From JACOND01 sp965202795 (GTDB lineage Bacteria; Bdellovibrionota; Bdellovibrionia; Bdellovibrionales; UBA1609), in the NCBI GenBank assembly GCA_965202795.1, contig OZ241848.1, positions 434,001-498,000 on the forward strand: 64,000 nt of DNA, given 5' to 3'. The stretch's first letter is position 1. Every line of letters begins with the position of its first letter. Below the pieces are notes generated by a model, which worked only from the letters and a program-made list of their open reading frames with translations, searched no databases and was not told the origin of the DNA. A program made the position numbers and the translations under genes. Below are positions 25,376-33,275 of this stretch, one piece after another.

Positions 25376-25885
25376 TCAAGGGCGGCCGCGCTGGCCGGCA
25401 GGCTGGTTTTGCCGAAGCGCCTCAAACACCGCCACAGCCGCGGCATTGGCCAGATTCAGGCTGCGGACCGGCCCTGGAAAAGGGATCGCCACAGTCTGTT
25501 TTTTGTATTGAGCCAAGATCTCCCCGCCAAGGCCGCCTGTCTCCCTTCCAAAAACAAGCGCCGCCCCCGGCTGAATTTTTATTTCATAAAGGGAGCGCTT
25601 TCCCTTTGTGGAAAAAAACAAAGTCTGCGGGGCGGGGGGCCGGACGGCCTCCCACTGCCTGAAGCTCTCATAAATCCTGTATTTCAAAAGAGGCCAGTAG
25701 TCCAGCCCCGCCCGCTTCAGCCGCCTGTCAGAAATCTCAAAGCCAAGCGGAGCCACAAGATGCAGCCCGCTGTTTGAGGCCGCGCAGGTCCGGCCGATAT
25801 TCCCTGTGTTAGAGGGTATTTCCGGCTCAACCAAAACCACCTGAAATCCGCCCGCCGCCGGCGCCCTCCGGCCTGATCCGCTCAT
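25376..25885 (-). CDS. trmL: tRNA (cytidine/uridine-34 2'-O)-methyltransferase
   Basis: Methylates the wobble ribose of certain leucine tRNAs using S-adenosylmethionine. The 169-residue SPOUT-class protein shows VVLVEPEIPSNTGNIGRTC near the N-terminus, GLDYWPL, the knot motif ALVFGRETGGL and IPFPGPVRSLNLANAAAV, all typical of TrmL. No extra domains. It ends 84 bp before the start of the hexapeptide array and marks the return to core genes. Confidence 0.92.
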   Translation of the reverse strand: MSGSGRRAPAAGGFQVVLVEPEIPSNTGNIGRTCAASNSGLHLVAPLGFEISDRRLKRAGLDYWPLLKYRIYESFRQWEAVRPPAPQTLFFSTKGKRSLYEIKIQPGAALVFGRETGGLGGEILAQYKKQTVAIPFPGPVRSLNLANAAAVAVFEALRQNQPAGQRGRP

Positions 25886-25982
25886 GTTTTTCCTCCCCCC
25901 TGAGAGCAGGCCGCCCCCTCAGCAGCCGCAAAAACCTGAAAGAGGGGCAAAAAAGCCCCCCATTTAAGCCCCCATCCCCATT

Positions 25983-26666
25983 TTAATGGTCATGAGATAT
26001 GGCCAGAGACACATAAACCATGGAGAGGATTGTAAACACAAAAGCCTGCAGCGCGCAGACAAAAAAGCCCAAAAAATAAAATATCACAGGGATCAAAATG
26101 GGGGCCATATCCAGAAAAATGCTGAGAACCACATGATCCCCCATCATATTTCCAAAAAGCCGAAAGCCCAGGCTCACAGAGCGAAACAGATGAGACAAAA
26201 CCTCAATAAAAACAAACAGGGGGGCCATAAACAAAACAGGGCCTAAAAACTGCTTCAAATAACTAAGCCCATGCTCGCGGAAGCCATAATAATTATAGGC
26301 AAAAAAGGCGATGGCCCCCAGAGCCAGGGTTGTGTTCAGGTTTTGTGTCGGGGGGAGAAACCCTGGCAGAAGCCCCAGGATGTTTTGAACAAAAATCACC
26401 AAAAAGAAAAAGCAGAAAAGGGGAATCATGGGGCGGCCTTTCGGGCCGACAAGAGAATCCGAAAGGCGGGCGATCTGCTCCACAAAGGCCTCAAAAAGGC
26501 CTTTCAGGCTCAGCCGCCCATCGGGGACAAAAGGCTTTTCGCTCCGCAGCAGCGCCCGCCGGGCGAGCCAGCCAAAAAAAAGAATCAGCCCCAGAGACAG
26601 CGCGGTATAGGCCACATGATTTAAATCGTGGCGCAGAAAAAAGTCAGTCCATGTGAAATGCGGCAT
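25983..26666 (-). CDS. atpB: F0F1 ATP synthase subunit a
   Basis: Membrane subunit that forms the proton half-channels of ATP synthase. 227 residues from the ATG at 26666 (MPHFTWTDF) with five or six membrane segments. Conserved features are NLNTTLALG, the helix with the essential arginine SLGFRLFGNMMGDHVV, and the last helix FVCALQAFVFTILSMVYVSLAISHDH. A longer frame reaching 26789 has no family similarity. No atpE or atpF lies beside it in this window: the next gene downstream is trmL. Confidence 0.92.
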   Translation of the reverse strand: MPHFTWTDFFLRHDLNHVAYTALSLGLILFFGWLARRALLRSEKPFVPDGRLSLKGLFEAFVEQIARLSDSLVGPKGRPMIPLFCFFFLVIFVQNILGLLPGFLPPTQNLNTTLALGAIAFFAYNYYGFREHGLSYLKQFLGPVLFMAPLFVFIEVLSHLFRSVSLGFRLFGNMMGDHVVLSIFLDMAPILIPVIFYFLGFFVCALQAFVFTILSMVYVSLAISHDH

Positions 26667-26972
26667 GGCGGTATCCCGGCCCCCTCTTTGTTTATGACAA
26701 AACCTCTGGAGAGGCGCAAAAAAGCTCCCCGTGGAAGCCCTCCCCCCCTTATTTATGACAAATATGGCAAAGGCCATGGCCAAAATCAAGCCGGCAAAAG
26801 GCGCAGAGTCCGCCGGGCTGTGAAATATTCCGGCAAAAGGCGCTTGCCTGAAAAGATTTTTTGCTGCAGCCTAAAAACAGGAGCAGCCGGCGGGAGGCCG
26901 GCCCAGCAAGGAACAGCCGGGAGGCTGTCCCAGCAAACAAGCTCTTGAAGAGCGGGAGGCTGCGAAGCCATC
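26667..26972. other. Intergenic region upstream of divergent atpB and tatA
   Basis: About 300 bp. No gene. It contains one copy of the dispersed palindromic element (26892-26944). An ACAAA(A/T)AT..TTTATGACA motif occurs twice (26690 and 26752, TTTATGACAAA), a short direct repeat. Confidence 0.5.
26892..26944 (+). repeat. Dispersed palindromic element, intergenic copy
   Basis: GGAGGCCGGCCCAGCAAGG, then AACAGCC, then GGGAGGCTGTCCCAGCAAAC and AAGCTC. Two half-units of 27 and about 30 bp, the same as the copies read in frame within lysS (38312) and the HNH gene (52753). If read, this copy would give RPAQQGTAGRLSQQTSS. Confidence 0.75.
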
Positions 26973-27254
26973 ATGGGCGTTTCTTTTTGGCAAATTCTGA
27001 TTGTGGCCGTGGTTGTTCTGCTGATTTTCGGCCCGAAGCGCATCCCCGGCCTCGGCAAGGCTCTTGGAGAGGCCATCCGCGGCTTCCGGACAGGAGTCAA
27101 GGGAGAGGATGGCCAGCCTGGAGAGCCTCAGCCAGGGAAAAATCTGGAAGGGGCCGGAAAGGCTGTCCGGGAGCCTGCCGCTAAAAGCGAATCCGCGGCG
27201 CCGGAGGCGGAAATCAGCGCCAAAAAAAAAGATCCCCGCTTTCCAAAATCTTAA
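26973..27254 (+). CDS. tatA: Twin-arginine translocase subunit TatA
   Basis: 93 residues: one N-terminal membrane helix (FWQILIVAVVVLLIFGP), the FGPKRIPGLGKALGEAIRGF amphipathic helix with the conserved FGxxxLP-like hinge, then an acidic and lysine-rich tail. TatA forms the pore through which folded proteins carrying twin-arginine signals are exported. No tatB or tatC is adjacent. TatB is distinguished by a longer tail and a different hinge, so TatA is the better call. Confidence 0.9.
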   Translation: MGVSFWQILIVAVVVLLIFGPKRIPGLGKALGEAIRGFRTGVKGEDGQPGEPQPGKNLEGAGKAVREPAAKSESAAPEAEISAKKKDPRFPKS

Positions 27255-27259
27255 AATTT

Positions 27260-27949
27260 CTATTGCGGCGCGTTGATATCCTGAATTTTGCCATTCTCCA
27301 GCTTTAAAATCCGCGGAAAAGGCTCTGAAAAAAAAGGGTCATGGCTGACCACAATCAGGGTTAATTGAAACTTCTCCTGAAGGCTGAAAAACAGCTCCCG
27401 GATCCGGCTGGCGTTTTCCCTGTCCAGGCTGCCCACAGGCTCGTCGGCCAAAAGCGCCTCAGGCCCGTTCATCAAGGCGCGGGCAATGGCTGTCCTCTGC
27501 TGCTCCCCTCCGCTAAGCTCTGAGGGGTAATGCCTGGCCCTTTGCTCCAGCCCCAGGGTCTCCATCAAAAACATGGCCCTCTCCCTGACCTCTTTCCGGG
27601 GCCGCGCGGACAAAAAGCCCGGCATCATGATGTTTTCCAGGGCGCTGAACTCGCTCATCAGGTGGTGAAACTGAAACACAAAGCCAATCTGGCTTCTCCG
27701 CAGAAAGGCCAGCTGATGATCGGAAAATTTGGCCAGATCCCGCCCCTGATAGAAAACCTGGCCGGAAGTGGGCCGGTCCAAAGCTCCAATGATATGAAGC
27801 AGGGTGCTTTTTCCCGATCCCGAGGGGCCTGTGACGCAAAGGGCCTGGCCCTTTTCAATCTTCAGGCTCAGCCTGTTCAAAACAGTCAGGGCCTGGGGGC
27901 CGCTCCGGTAAGTCTTCACAATGTCTTTCAGCTCATAAAGGCAGCTCAT
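27260..27949 (-). CDS. lolD: Lipoprotein-releasing ABC transporter ATPase
   Basis: 229-residue ABC ATPase with Walker A GPSGSGKST, Q-loop FVFQFHHLMSEFSALENI, signature LSGGEQQR and Walker B ALLADEPVGSLD. The HHLM...ALENIMMP pattern after the Q-loop is typical of LolD, which powers LolCE in extracting lipoproteins from the inner membrane. The many lipobox proteins in this window are its expected cargo. lolC/E are not adjacent. MacB- or FtsE-type ATPases are alternatives but fit less well. Convergent with tatA, 5 bp apart. Confidence 0.88.
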   Translation of the reverse strand: MSCLYELKDIVKTYRSGPQALTVLNRLSLKIEKGQALCVTGPSGSGKSTLLHIIGALDRPTSGQVFYQGRDLAKFSDHQLAFLRRSQIGFVFQFHHLMSEFSALENIMMPGFLSARPRKEVRERAMFLMETLGLEQRARHYPSELSGGEQQRTAIARALMNGPEALLADEPVGSLDRENASRIRELFFSLQEKFQLTLIVVSHDPFFSEPFPRILKLENGKIQDINAPQ

Positions 27950-27967
27950 TTTTTTCCCGCGGATATT

Positions 27968-28699
27968 TCATCTCTCTCCGCCGCCCCGGCGGAGAGCCGG
28001 CTGTTTTTGTCCGTAGAGATCATTCAGGGAATAAAATCCCGCGGATTTCCGGCGGCAAATAAACAAAAGCGCGAGCAGGGCGCCTTTGGCAAACACATCG
28101 CGGCTCAGAGCTTTATGCTCCAGGGTCAAAACCTCTTCGGGAGTCTCAAGCAAAATCCGGTGAGTCCCAAACTCCCGGCCCCGCCGGAGGCTTTTTATCT
28201 GAATGTTTTTCTGAAGGGGGGCGGGGAAGCCGGCCTTTAGCCGCAGGGCTGTTCCGCTCGGCATGTCCTTTTTGCCGCTGTGATGAATGTCCTCTATCAA
28301 GATCCTCTCCCCCCCGCGCGGAAGCGAATTCATCCACCCGCTCAAAAGAAATATCCCGCGGCTCATGTTTTCCGCATAAAAAACAGGGATTTGCTTTGAG
28401 GCCGCCCGCATCCGGCGCCTCTGCGCCAGGCTCAAGCCTGTGGTTCCGCTCACGAAGGGCTTTTTGCTTTTGAGGCACCAGCCAAGGGTTTTTGAAAAAA
28501 GCGGAGGCAGCGAAAAATCAATCACCCCGTCAATTTCCTCCGGCGCCCACATTTCAGGATGTCTGCGGCGGCTGGCAAAGTCCGCCATTTCCATTGCCGC
28601 GGATTTTTGCATCAGCCGGCGGACAGCTTTCCCCATGCGGCCCATCCCGCTGACCGCCGCCCTCAGTTTTCTGCCTCTATTGGTTTTTTTTGCGCCCAT
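27968..28699 (-). CDS. dapB: 4-hydroxy-tetrahydrodipicolinate reductase
   Basis: Reduces the product of DapA with NAD(P)H in diaminopimelate and lysine synthesis, needed for peptidoglycan. 243 residues. Nucleotide-binding GMGRMGKAVRRL at the N-terminus, VIDFSLP, FVSGTTGLS, and the catalytic signature IHHSGKKDMPSGTAL with the expected histidines and lysine. It is somewhat shorter than the usual 265-270 residues. Located 18 bp upstream of lolD and probably cotranscribed. Confidence 0.92.
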   Translation of the reverse strand: MGAKKTNRGRKLRAAVSGMGRMGKAVRRLMQKSAAMEMADFASRRRHPEMWAPEEIDGVIDFSLPPLFSKTLGWCLKSKKPFVSGTTGLSLAQRRRMRAASKQIPVFYAENMSRGIFLLSGWMNSLPRGGERILIEDIHHSGKKDMPSGTALRLKAGFPAPLQKNIQIKSLRRGREFGTHRILLETPEEVLTLEHKALSRDVFAKGALLALLFICRRKSAGFYSLNDLYGQKQPALRRGGGER

Positions 28700-28808
28700 T
28701 GCGTCTCCCTCTTATATCAGATTTTAAGGGAGATTCCCCCTCCCCTTTTTTTTACAGCAGAGCGCCCTGAGGCCTTGTGTTTGATAAAACGGCCTCCGCG
28801 AACAGGCA

Positions 28809-29726
28809 TTAAAAAAACTCAAAACTGACTTTTAAAAACATCAGAGCGATGACAGACCTCAGTATCAGCCGGCGGCGGCGGGCGCTCTGGCACCTGGCGT
28901 TTGCCGCATACCCTATCAGAAGCCCGGCGGCGGAGGCGCCTAAGAGCAGAAAAAGGCAAAACCGCCAGCGGGGGCTGCTGCCCAGCAGAAAATTCCCCCC
29001 GGAAGCCGCCTTTTTTGCCGGGGCCAGGCTCTGCCCCCCCTTCTGAGGGGCCTCCCGCTTTCCTGTGACATCAGCCGGGGCGCCAAAAACCCTCTCCGCG
29101 GATATATGCCCCGCGCCGGCAAACAGGGAGACAAAAAACATGGAGGCGCAAACCACGGCTGATATGTTTCGCGCGGGGATGGCCTTAAAAGCCTCCGGCG
29201 CGGCTTTTTGCTCTGGCGGGGCGGCGGCGGAAACTTCATGCAAATAGGGGCTGACAATCATGCCGCCCCCCAGCCCTGTCAACCCGGAGCAAAGGCCCAT
29301 CAGCGAGCCGAAAGCGAGGACCCCCGCCGGCTGCCGCAAAAGGGCCTTTCGCAAAAGCTTTGATTTTTGCAGCATCAGGGGAAGCGCCAGCAGCGCGCCC
29401 AAAAAAAGCCACAGCAAAAAGCGGATCTGGCCGGGACTCAGCCTGCTGACAAAAAGCCCGGCGCCAAAAGAAAAAACAAGCCCCGCGGCGGCTATGGGAA
29501 AAACCCATGGCCACAAAACCAGCTTTTGCAGGATAAAGCCCAAACTGTTTGCCGCGGACATCAAAAAAATCAGGGTCAGGGAGAGCTGAACAGACTCCAG
29601 AGGGGAAAGCCCCGCCAGAAGCGGCAGAAGCGGGGTGATTAAAACACTCCCCCCCACGCCCAGGTAGGCGGCGGACAGCCCTGAAAGCGCGCCCAAAAAG
29701 GCCAGGATCAAATAGGGCCATTCCAT
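28809..29726 (-). CDS. TauE/SafE-type membrane transporter
   Basis: 305 residues, seven to eight membrane helices. The N-terminal YLGVGGSVLITPLLPLLAGL and the central GLCSGLTGLGGGMIVSPYL are the paired glycine-rich repeats of the TauE/SafE (sulfite or sulfonate exporter) family. A soluble loop of about 45 residues (VFGAPADVTGKREAPQKGG and following, near 215-250) is unusual. Substrate unknown: members move small anions such as sulfite, sulfoacetate or taurine. Confidence 0.85.
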   Translation of the reverse strand: MEWPYLILAFLGALSGLSAAYLGVGGSVLITPLLPLLAGLSPLESVQLSLTLIFLMSAANSLGFILQKLVLWPWVFPIAAAGLVFSFGAGLFVSRLSPGQIRFLLWLFLGALLALPLMLQKSKLLRKALLRQPAGVLAFGSLMGLCSGLTGLGGGMIVSPYLHEVSAAAPPEQKAAPEAFKAIPARNISAVVCASMFFVSLFAGAGHISAERVFGAPADVTGKREAPQKGGQSLAPAKKAASGGNFLLGSSPRWRFCLFLLLGASAAGLLIGYAANARCQSARRRRLILRSVIALMFLKVSFEFF

Positions 29727-29741
29727 GAAATTCAGAGCTTT

Positions 29742-31202
29742 TTAGGGAAGGTTTGGGCTGGTCATTTTCTTCGGCTGGATGGCCTGGTCAAACTCCTCAG
29801 CGGACAAAAACCCCAGCCGGACGGTTTCCTCTTTTAAAGAGGTTCCGTTTTTGTGGGCGGCCTGCGCCGCGCGGGCGGCTTTTTCATAGCCGATATGAGG
29901 ATTCAGAGCCGCCGCAAGCATAAGGGAGTTTTGCAGATGAGCCTGGATCTTGCCCTTATTGGCGCGGATTCCCGAAAGGCATTTTTTGCGAAAGCTGTTC
30001 ATTCCATCGCTTAAAAGCCTGACAGACCGCAAAAGATTAAAGATGATCAGGGGCTTGAAGGCATTGAGCTGAAGATGCCCCATGGCGCCGCCAAAAGAGG
30101 CGCCAAGATCCTGCCCTATTGCCTGCGCCGAAACCATCGAAAGGGCCTCACACTGTGTGGGATTGACTTTGCCCGGCATAATTGAGCTGCCCGGCTCATT
30201 GGCCGGAAGAATCAGCTCCCCCAGCCCGCAGCGGGGGCCGCTGGCCAGCAGGCGGATGTCATTGGCGATTTTCATCAGGCTGATGGCAAGAGACCTTAAA
30301 GCGCCGCCGAAATGAATGAGCGAGTCATGAGAGGCTATGGCCTCCATTTTGTTTTCCGCCGGCCGGAACGCCGCAAACTCCTCCGGGGCTTTGGCCTCCC
30401 GCAGGCGGCTTTTGGCCTCCTCCGCTATCAGAGAGCAGGCTTTTTGCGCAAAGCCGGGGGCGGTGTTCAGCCCTGTCCCCACAGCTGTCCCGCCTATGGG
30501 CAGGGCCAGCAGATGGGGCAGGGCGGCCCTGACGCGCTCCCCGCCAAGGCGGATCTGCTCCTGAAAAGCTGAGAACTCCTGCCCCAGGGTCAAGGGGACG
30601 GCGTCCATTAAGTGGGTTCTTCCGATTTTAACAATATCCCTGAAATCCTTTGACTTCCGGCCCAGCTCGCTTTCAAAGGCGCGGAGAGCGGGCAGCAGGC
30701 GGATCCCAGCTTCCAGAGACAGCGAAATCCTCATAGCTGAGGGAAAGACATCATTTGAGGACTGGCATTTGTTCACATCGTCGTTGGGATGGATGGCGGC
30801 TTTCAGGCCCTCAGCCTCCTCAGCCCCTTTGGCCTCTTTGGCCTCTTTGGCGGCCAGCTGCATGGCGCGGCGGGCAATGACCTCATTCACATTCATGTTT
30901 GTCTGGGTTCCGCTCCCGGTCTGCCAGACGCTGAGCGGAAAGTGATCGCTCCAGAGGCCGCGGCGGACCTCCTCAGCGGCGGCTTGAATCAGGCGGGATT
31001 TGAGGGGGTCCAGAAGCTGAAGCTCCTCACTGGCCCTGGCGCAGCATTTTTTGATCAGCGCAATGGCGAAAACAAGCTCAAGGGGCATTTTGTCTTCGCC
31101 AATTTGAAAGTTTTCGAGAGACCTCTGAGTCCCCGCCCCCCAGAGCCTGTCTTCAGGAACGGAAACCGCGCCCAAACTGTCTTTTTCCACCCGATAGCCC
31201 AC
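29742..31202 (-). CDS. fumC: Fumarate hydratase class II
   Basis: Interconverts fumarate and malate in the TCA cycle. I start at the GTG at 31202 because it opens the conserved GYRVEKDSLGAVSVPEDRLWGAG; an in-frame ATG at 31274 would add 24 unrelated residues. Family signature GSSIMPGKVNPTQCEA is present, with HPNDDVNKCQSSND and GRTHLMDAVPLTLGQEF. A low-complexity insertion (LAAKEAKEAKGAEEAEGL) lies before HPNDDVN and is coded by 9-bp GGCCTCTTT repeats. The TauE gene follows 16 bp downstream. Confidence 0.93.
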   Translation of the reverse strand: MGYRVEKDSLGAVSVPEDRLWGAGTQRSLENFQIGEDKMPLELVFAIALIKKCCARASEELQLLDPLKSRLIQAAAEEVRRGLWSDHFPLSVWQTGSGTQTNMNVNEVIARRAMQLAAKEAKEAKGAEEAEGLKAAIHPNDDVNKCQSSNDVFPSAMRISLSLEAGIRLLPALRAFESELGRKSKDFRDIVKIGRTHLMDAVPLTLGQEFSAFQEQIRLGGERVRAALPHLLALPIGGTAVGTGLNTAPGFAQKACSLIAEEAKSRLREAKAPEEFAAFRPAENKMEAIASHDSLIHFGGALRSLAISLMKIANDIRLLASGPRCGLGELILPANEPGSSIMPGKVNPTQCEALSMVSAQAIGQDLGASFGGAMGHLQLNAFKPLIIFNLLRSVRLLSDGMNSFRKKCLSGIRANKGKIQAHLQNSLMLAAALNPHIGYEKAARAAQAAHKNGTSLKEETVRLGFLSAEEFDQAIQPKKMTSPNLP

Positions 31203-31274
31203 AGCAAAAAGAACCCCACATTTAAAGCGGCTTGTCAAGAAGGGGGGGGCTGCGGCTGTCTCATTATGAGACAA

Positions 31275-31507
31275 AACCGGCGCCCCGGCTTTGGCTTCTG
31301 AAATTTGCCTCTAAACCCCTCTGTGGAGCCTCAATAGCCAGAGCCGCAATTTGCCGCCGGCAGGCCGGCCTCAAACAGCCGGAAACACTTTTTTTTAAAA
31401 AAATTTAGGATCTTAGCCTGGCTTCCGATAAGATCATATGAAGGCGCCGGGATGATGCGGGGGCAAAAAGCGCCTGCTCAGAAGATGAAAAAAGGGAGGG
31501 GGGAGCC
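31275..31507. other. Upstream region of the secreted coiled-coil gene pair
   Basis: About 230 bp between divergent genes. It contains the GATCTTA inverted repeat annotated at 31409-31435 and a purine-rich AAAGGGAGGGGGGAGCC ribosome-binding site just before 31508. Confidence 0.45.
31409..31435. promoter_or_regulatory. Perfect 7-bp inverted repeat, possible operator
   Basis: GATCTTA (31409-31415) and TAAGATC (31429-31435) with a 13-bp spacer, 73 bp before the start of the coiled-coil gene at 31508. Size and spacing fit a dimeric repressor site. Regulator unknown. Confidence 0.4.
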
Positions 31508-31900
31508 ATGAAAACACATATAGACACAGCCGAAAGAAAAAAAACTCGCATGTTTCAAATGAAAGGGCCGGCGGGGAGGGGGAAAACAGTTTTTCCTCTT
31601 TTTGCGGCCATGGCGCTTTTGCTGGCGGGGGGGCTTGCGCCCTCTTTTGGAGAGGCCAGCCCGGCGTTTTCGGATGTTGACAGGAAAATCAGAAACCTGG
31701 AGCAGTCCGCTGACACATTCCTCAGCATACTGAGAGATCTCAGAAATGAGGCGGAGGCGGCCATCCAGGAGGCGGAGAGCCTTCAGGCTCAAATTCAGGA
31801 GCTGGATGAAAAAATCCGGCTTGTCAAAAGCGGCGAAAGCAGCCAGAAGCCCTGGTATAAAAAAGGGCAGTTCAGAATCGGCATTGGCTTCTCAAACTAA
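31508..31900 (+). CDS. Secreted coiled-coil protein
   Basis: 130 residues. A long, charged N-region precedes a signal-like hydrophobic core (VFPLFAAMALLLAGGLA) ending near SFGEA. The mature part is one long coiled coil (VDRKIRNLEQSADTFLSILRD, residues split, to IQELDEKIRLV) and a basic end (PWYKKGQFRIGIGFSN). Strong ribosome-binding site. Followed 31 bp later by another secreted coiled-coil gene. No family recognised; a periplasmic or surface structural role is inferred. Confidence 0.65.
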   Translation: MKTHIDTAERKKTRMFQMKGPAGRGKTVFPLFAAMALLLAGGLAPSFGEASPAFSDVDRKIRNLEQSADTFLSILRDLRNEAEAAIQEAESLQAQIQELDEKIRLVKSGESSQKPWYKKGQFRIGIGFSN

Positions 31901-31931
31901 AAAGCCGGCAGCAAAAAAAAGGAGGGGAATT

Positions 31932-32393
31932 ATGAAAAACTTTATCTGCAATAAAAACCGCTGCAAAAGCCGGCGGCGGGCGGGCGCGGTTTGGACTTTT
32001 GCCGCTTTGGCTTTGGCTTTTTTTGCGGGCGGCAGCAGCGGTTATTCCGGGAATAACAGCGCGGGGGCTGACTTTCAGCGGATGAGCCAGCTGCTTCGGG
32101 AGGCGGAGAGCGGGCCGGCAAGAAACATTCAAAATGATATCAGAGAGCTGAAAAGCCTGCTGCCCAGGCTGCAAAGCGAAGTTCAGCAGCTCCGGCAGCA
32201 GGTCCAGGCCAAAGAGAGAGAGCTGCAGCAGGCGGAGCAGCAGCTGGCCCGGCAGCAGGCTCAGCAGGGGGGAAACTCCTTTGGGCAGAAAGCCAAAGGA
32301 TTCTTCAAAAAACTGGCGCCCGGCGAGCCGCCCCAGGGCTTCAGCTCATGGCAGGAGTATCACAACAGCCTCCAGCAAGACTCGGGAAGGTAG
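31932..32393 (+). CDS. Secreted glutamine-rich coiled-coil protein
   Basis: 153 residues from the ATG at 31932, with AAAAAAAAGGAGGGG upstream. Signal sequence with a long basic start (NKNRCKSRRRAG) and core VWTFAALALAFFAGGSSG. A coiled coil rich in Q follows (VQQLRQQVQAKERELQQAEQ is about the centre), ending FFKKLAPGEPPQGFSSWQEY. Sits between 31508 and the hexapeptide gene at 32613, all on the same strand. No named family. Confidence 0.65.
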   Translation: MKNFICNKNRCKSRRRAGAVWTFAALALAFFAGGSSGYSGNNSAGADFQRMSQLLREAESGPARNIQNDIRELKSLLPRLQSEVQQLRQQVQAKERELQQAEQQLARQQAQQGGNSFGQKAKGFFKKLAPGEPPQGFSSWQEYHNSLQQDSGR

Positions 32394-32550
32394 GCGGCAA
32401 AATGGCGCGGCTCAGGATTTCTTGCCGGCCTTGTTTGAAAAACAATATCTCCGAAAGAATCTGCGGGCAGAAAAAGCGCAAAATCAGCATGAAACATGTT
32501 TAAACAGCGGCCCCCCGCGGCCTATTGCTGTTTTCCATGCCGGCCGGGAG

Positions 32551-32578
32551 TTGACTAAAAGCCGGGGCGCGCTATATT
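32551..32578 (+). promoter_or_regulatory. Sigma70 promoter of the hexapeptide gene at 32613
   Basis: TTGACT (32551-32556) and TATATT (32573-32578) with a 16-bp spacer. The GCTATATT -10 context also occurs upstream of hexapeptide copies 6 and 7, suggesting common expression signals. Confidence 0.7.
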
Positions 32579-32612
32579 TTCCTGTAAAACCAATAAAACA
32601 ATGGAGGTTCTT

Positions 32613-33275
32613 ATGAGACAGCAATATTTAAACAGCGCTTTTTTGAGCGCCTTGCTGATTTTTGGGCTTTCCGCCGCCGCGGAAGACGCGCCATGCGCTG
32701 GAGAAAAAGGCGGCCCTCATGAAAATGGCGGCGGCTTTGTGGCAGACACAGCCTTTGCGGCCAAGACAGCTTATGTGGGGAAAAACGCGGCTGTCTGCGG
32801 CTTTGCAAAGGTTTTAAACATGGCATTTGTCGCCGGCAATGCGCGAATTTTAAGCAAAGCTGAGATTTCAGGCCATGCGCGGGTTTTGAGCAATGCATGG
32901 GTTGGCGGCAGCGCAAAGGTGTCTGACAATGCGGCAGTTTCCGGCAATGCGGGGGTTTTCGGCGAGGCGGCAGTTTCCTTCTATGCGGAAGTTTCCGGCG
33001 ATGCGCTGGTTTCCGGCAGGGCATGGATTTTCGGCAAAGCAAAGATTTTAGGCTTTGCAAAGGTTTTAGACAATGCAAGAGTCGCCAACGATGCAATGGT
33101 GTCCGGCCGGGCCATAGTTGCCGGCGAGGCATGGATTTTTGACCAGGCGGAGATTTTCGGCAATGCGCGGGTTGATGGCAGGGCAATAGCTGGCGGCCAT
33201 GCGCGGATTGGCGGCAATGCAGCGGTCTCAAGCTCCATCCTGGAAAACGGCCATGTCAGTTCAGGACAGCATTAA
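32613..33275 (+). CDS. Secreted hexapeptide-repeat protein, copy 8
   Basis: 220 residues from the ATG at 32613 (AATGGAGGTTCTT upstream). Signal peptide MRQQYLNSAFLSALLIFGLS. The cap is shorter, DAPCAGEKGGPHENGGG, then VADTAFAAKTAYVGKNAAVC. About 23 hexapeptides, less regular than in the array (GNARIL, SKAEIS, GHARVL, GGSAKVS, GRAIVA). End LENGHVSSGQH. Sequence more diverged than copies 1-7, so probably an older member. Its last 23 bp overlap the start of the oligopeptidase gene, implying coupling. Confidence 0.8.
   Translation: MRQQYLNSAFLSALLIFGLSAAAEDAPCAGEKGGPHENGGGFVADTAFAAKTAYVGKNAAVCGFAKVLNMAFVAGNARILSKAEISGHARVLSNAWVGGSAKVSDNAAVSGNAGVFGEAAVSFYAEVSGDALVSGRAWIFGKAKILGFAKVLDNARVANDAMVSGRAIVAGEAWIFDQAEIFGNARVDGRAIAGGHARIGGNAAVSSSILENGHVSSGQH

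Noticed and set aside
28726..28756. Terminator hairpin GGGAG-ATTCCCC-CTCCC with T-run on the plus strand
   Set aside because: No plus-strand gene precedes it and it lies in the upstream region of dapB, so its significance is unclear.
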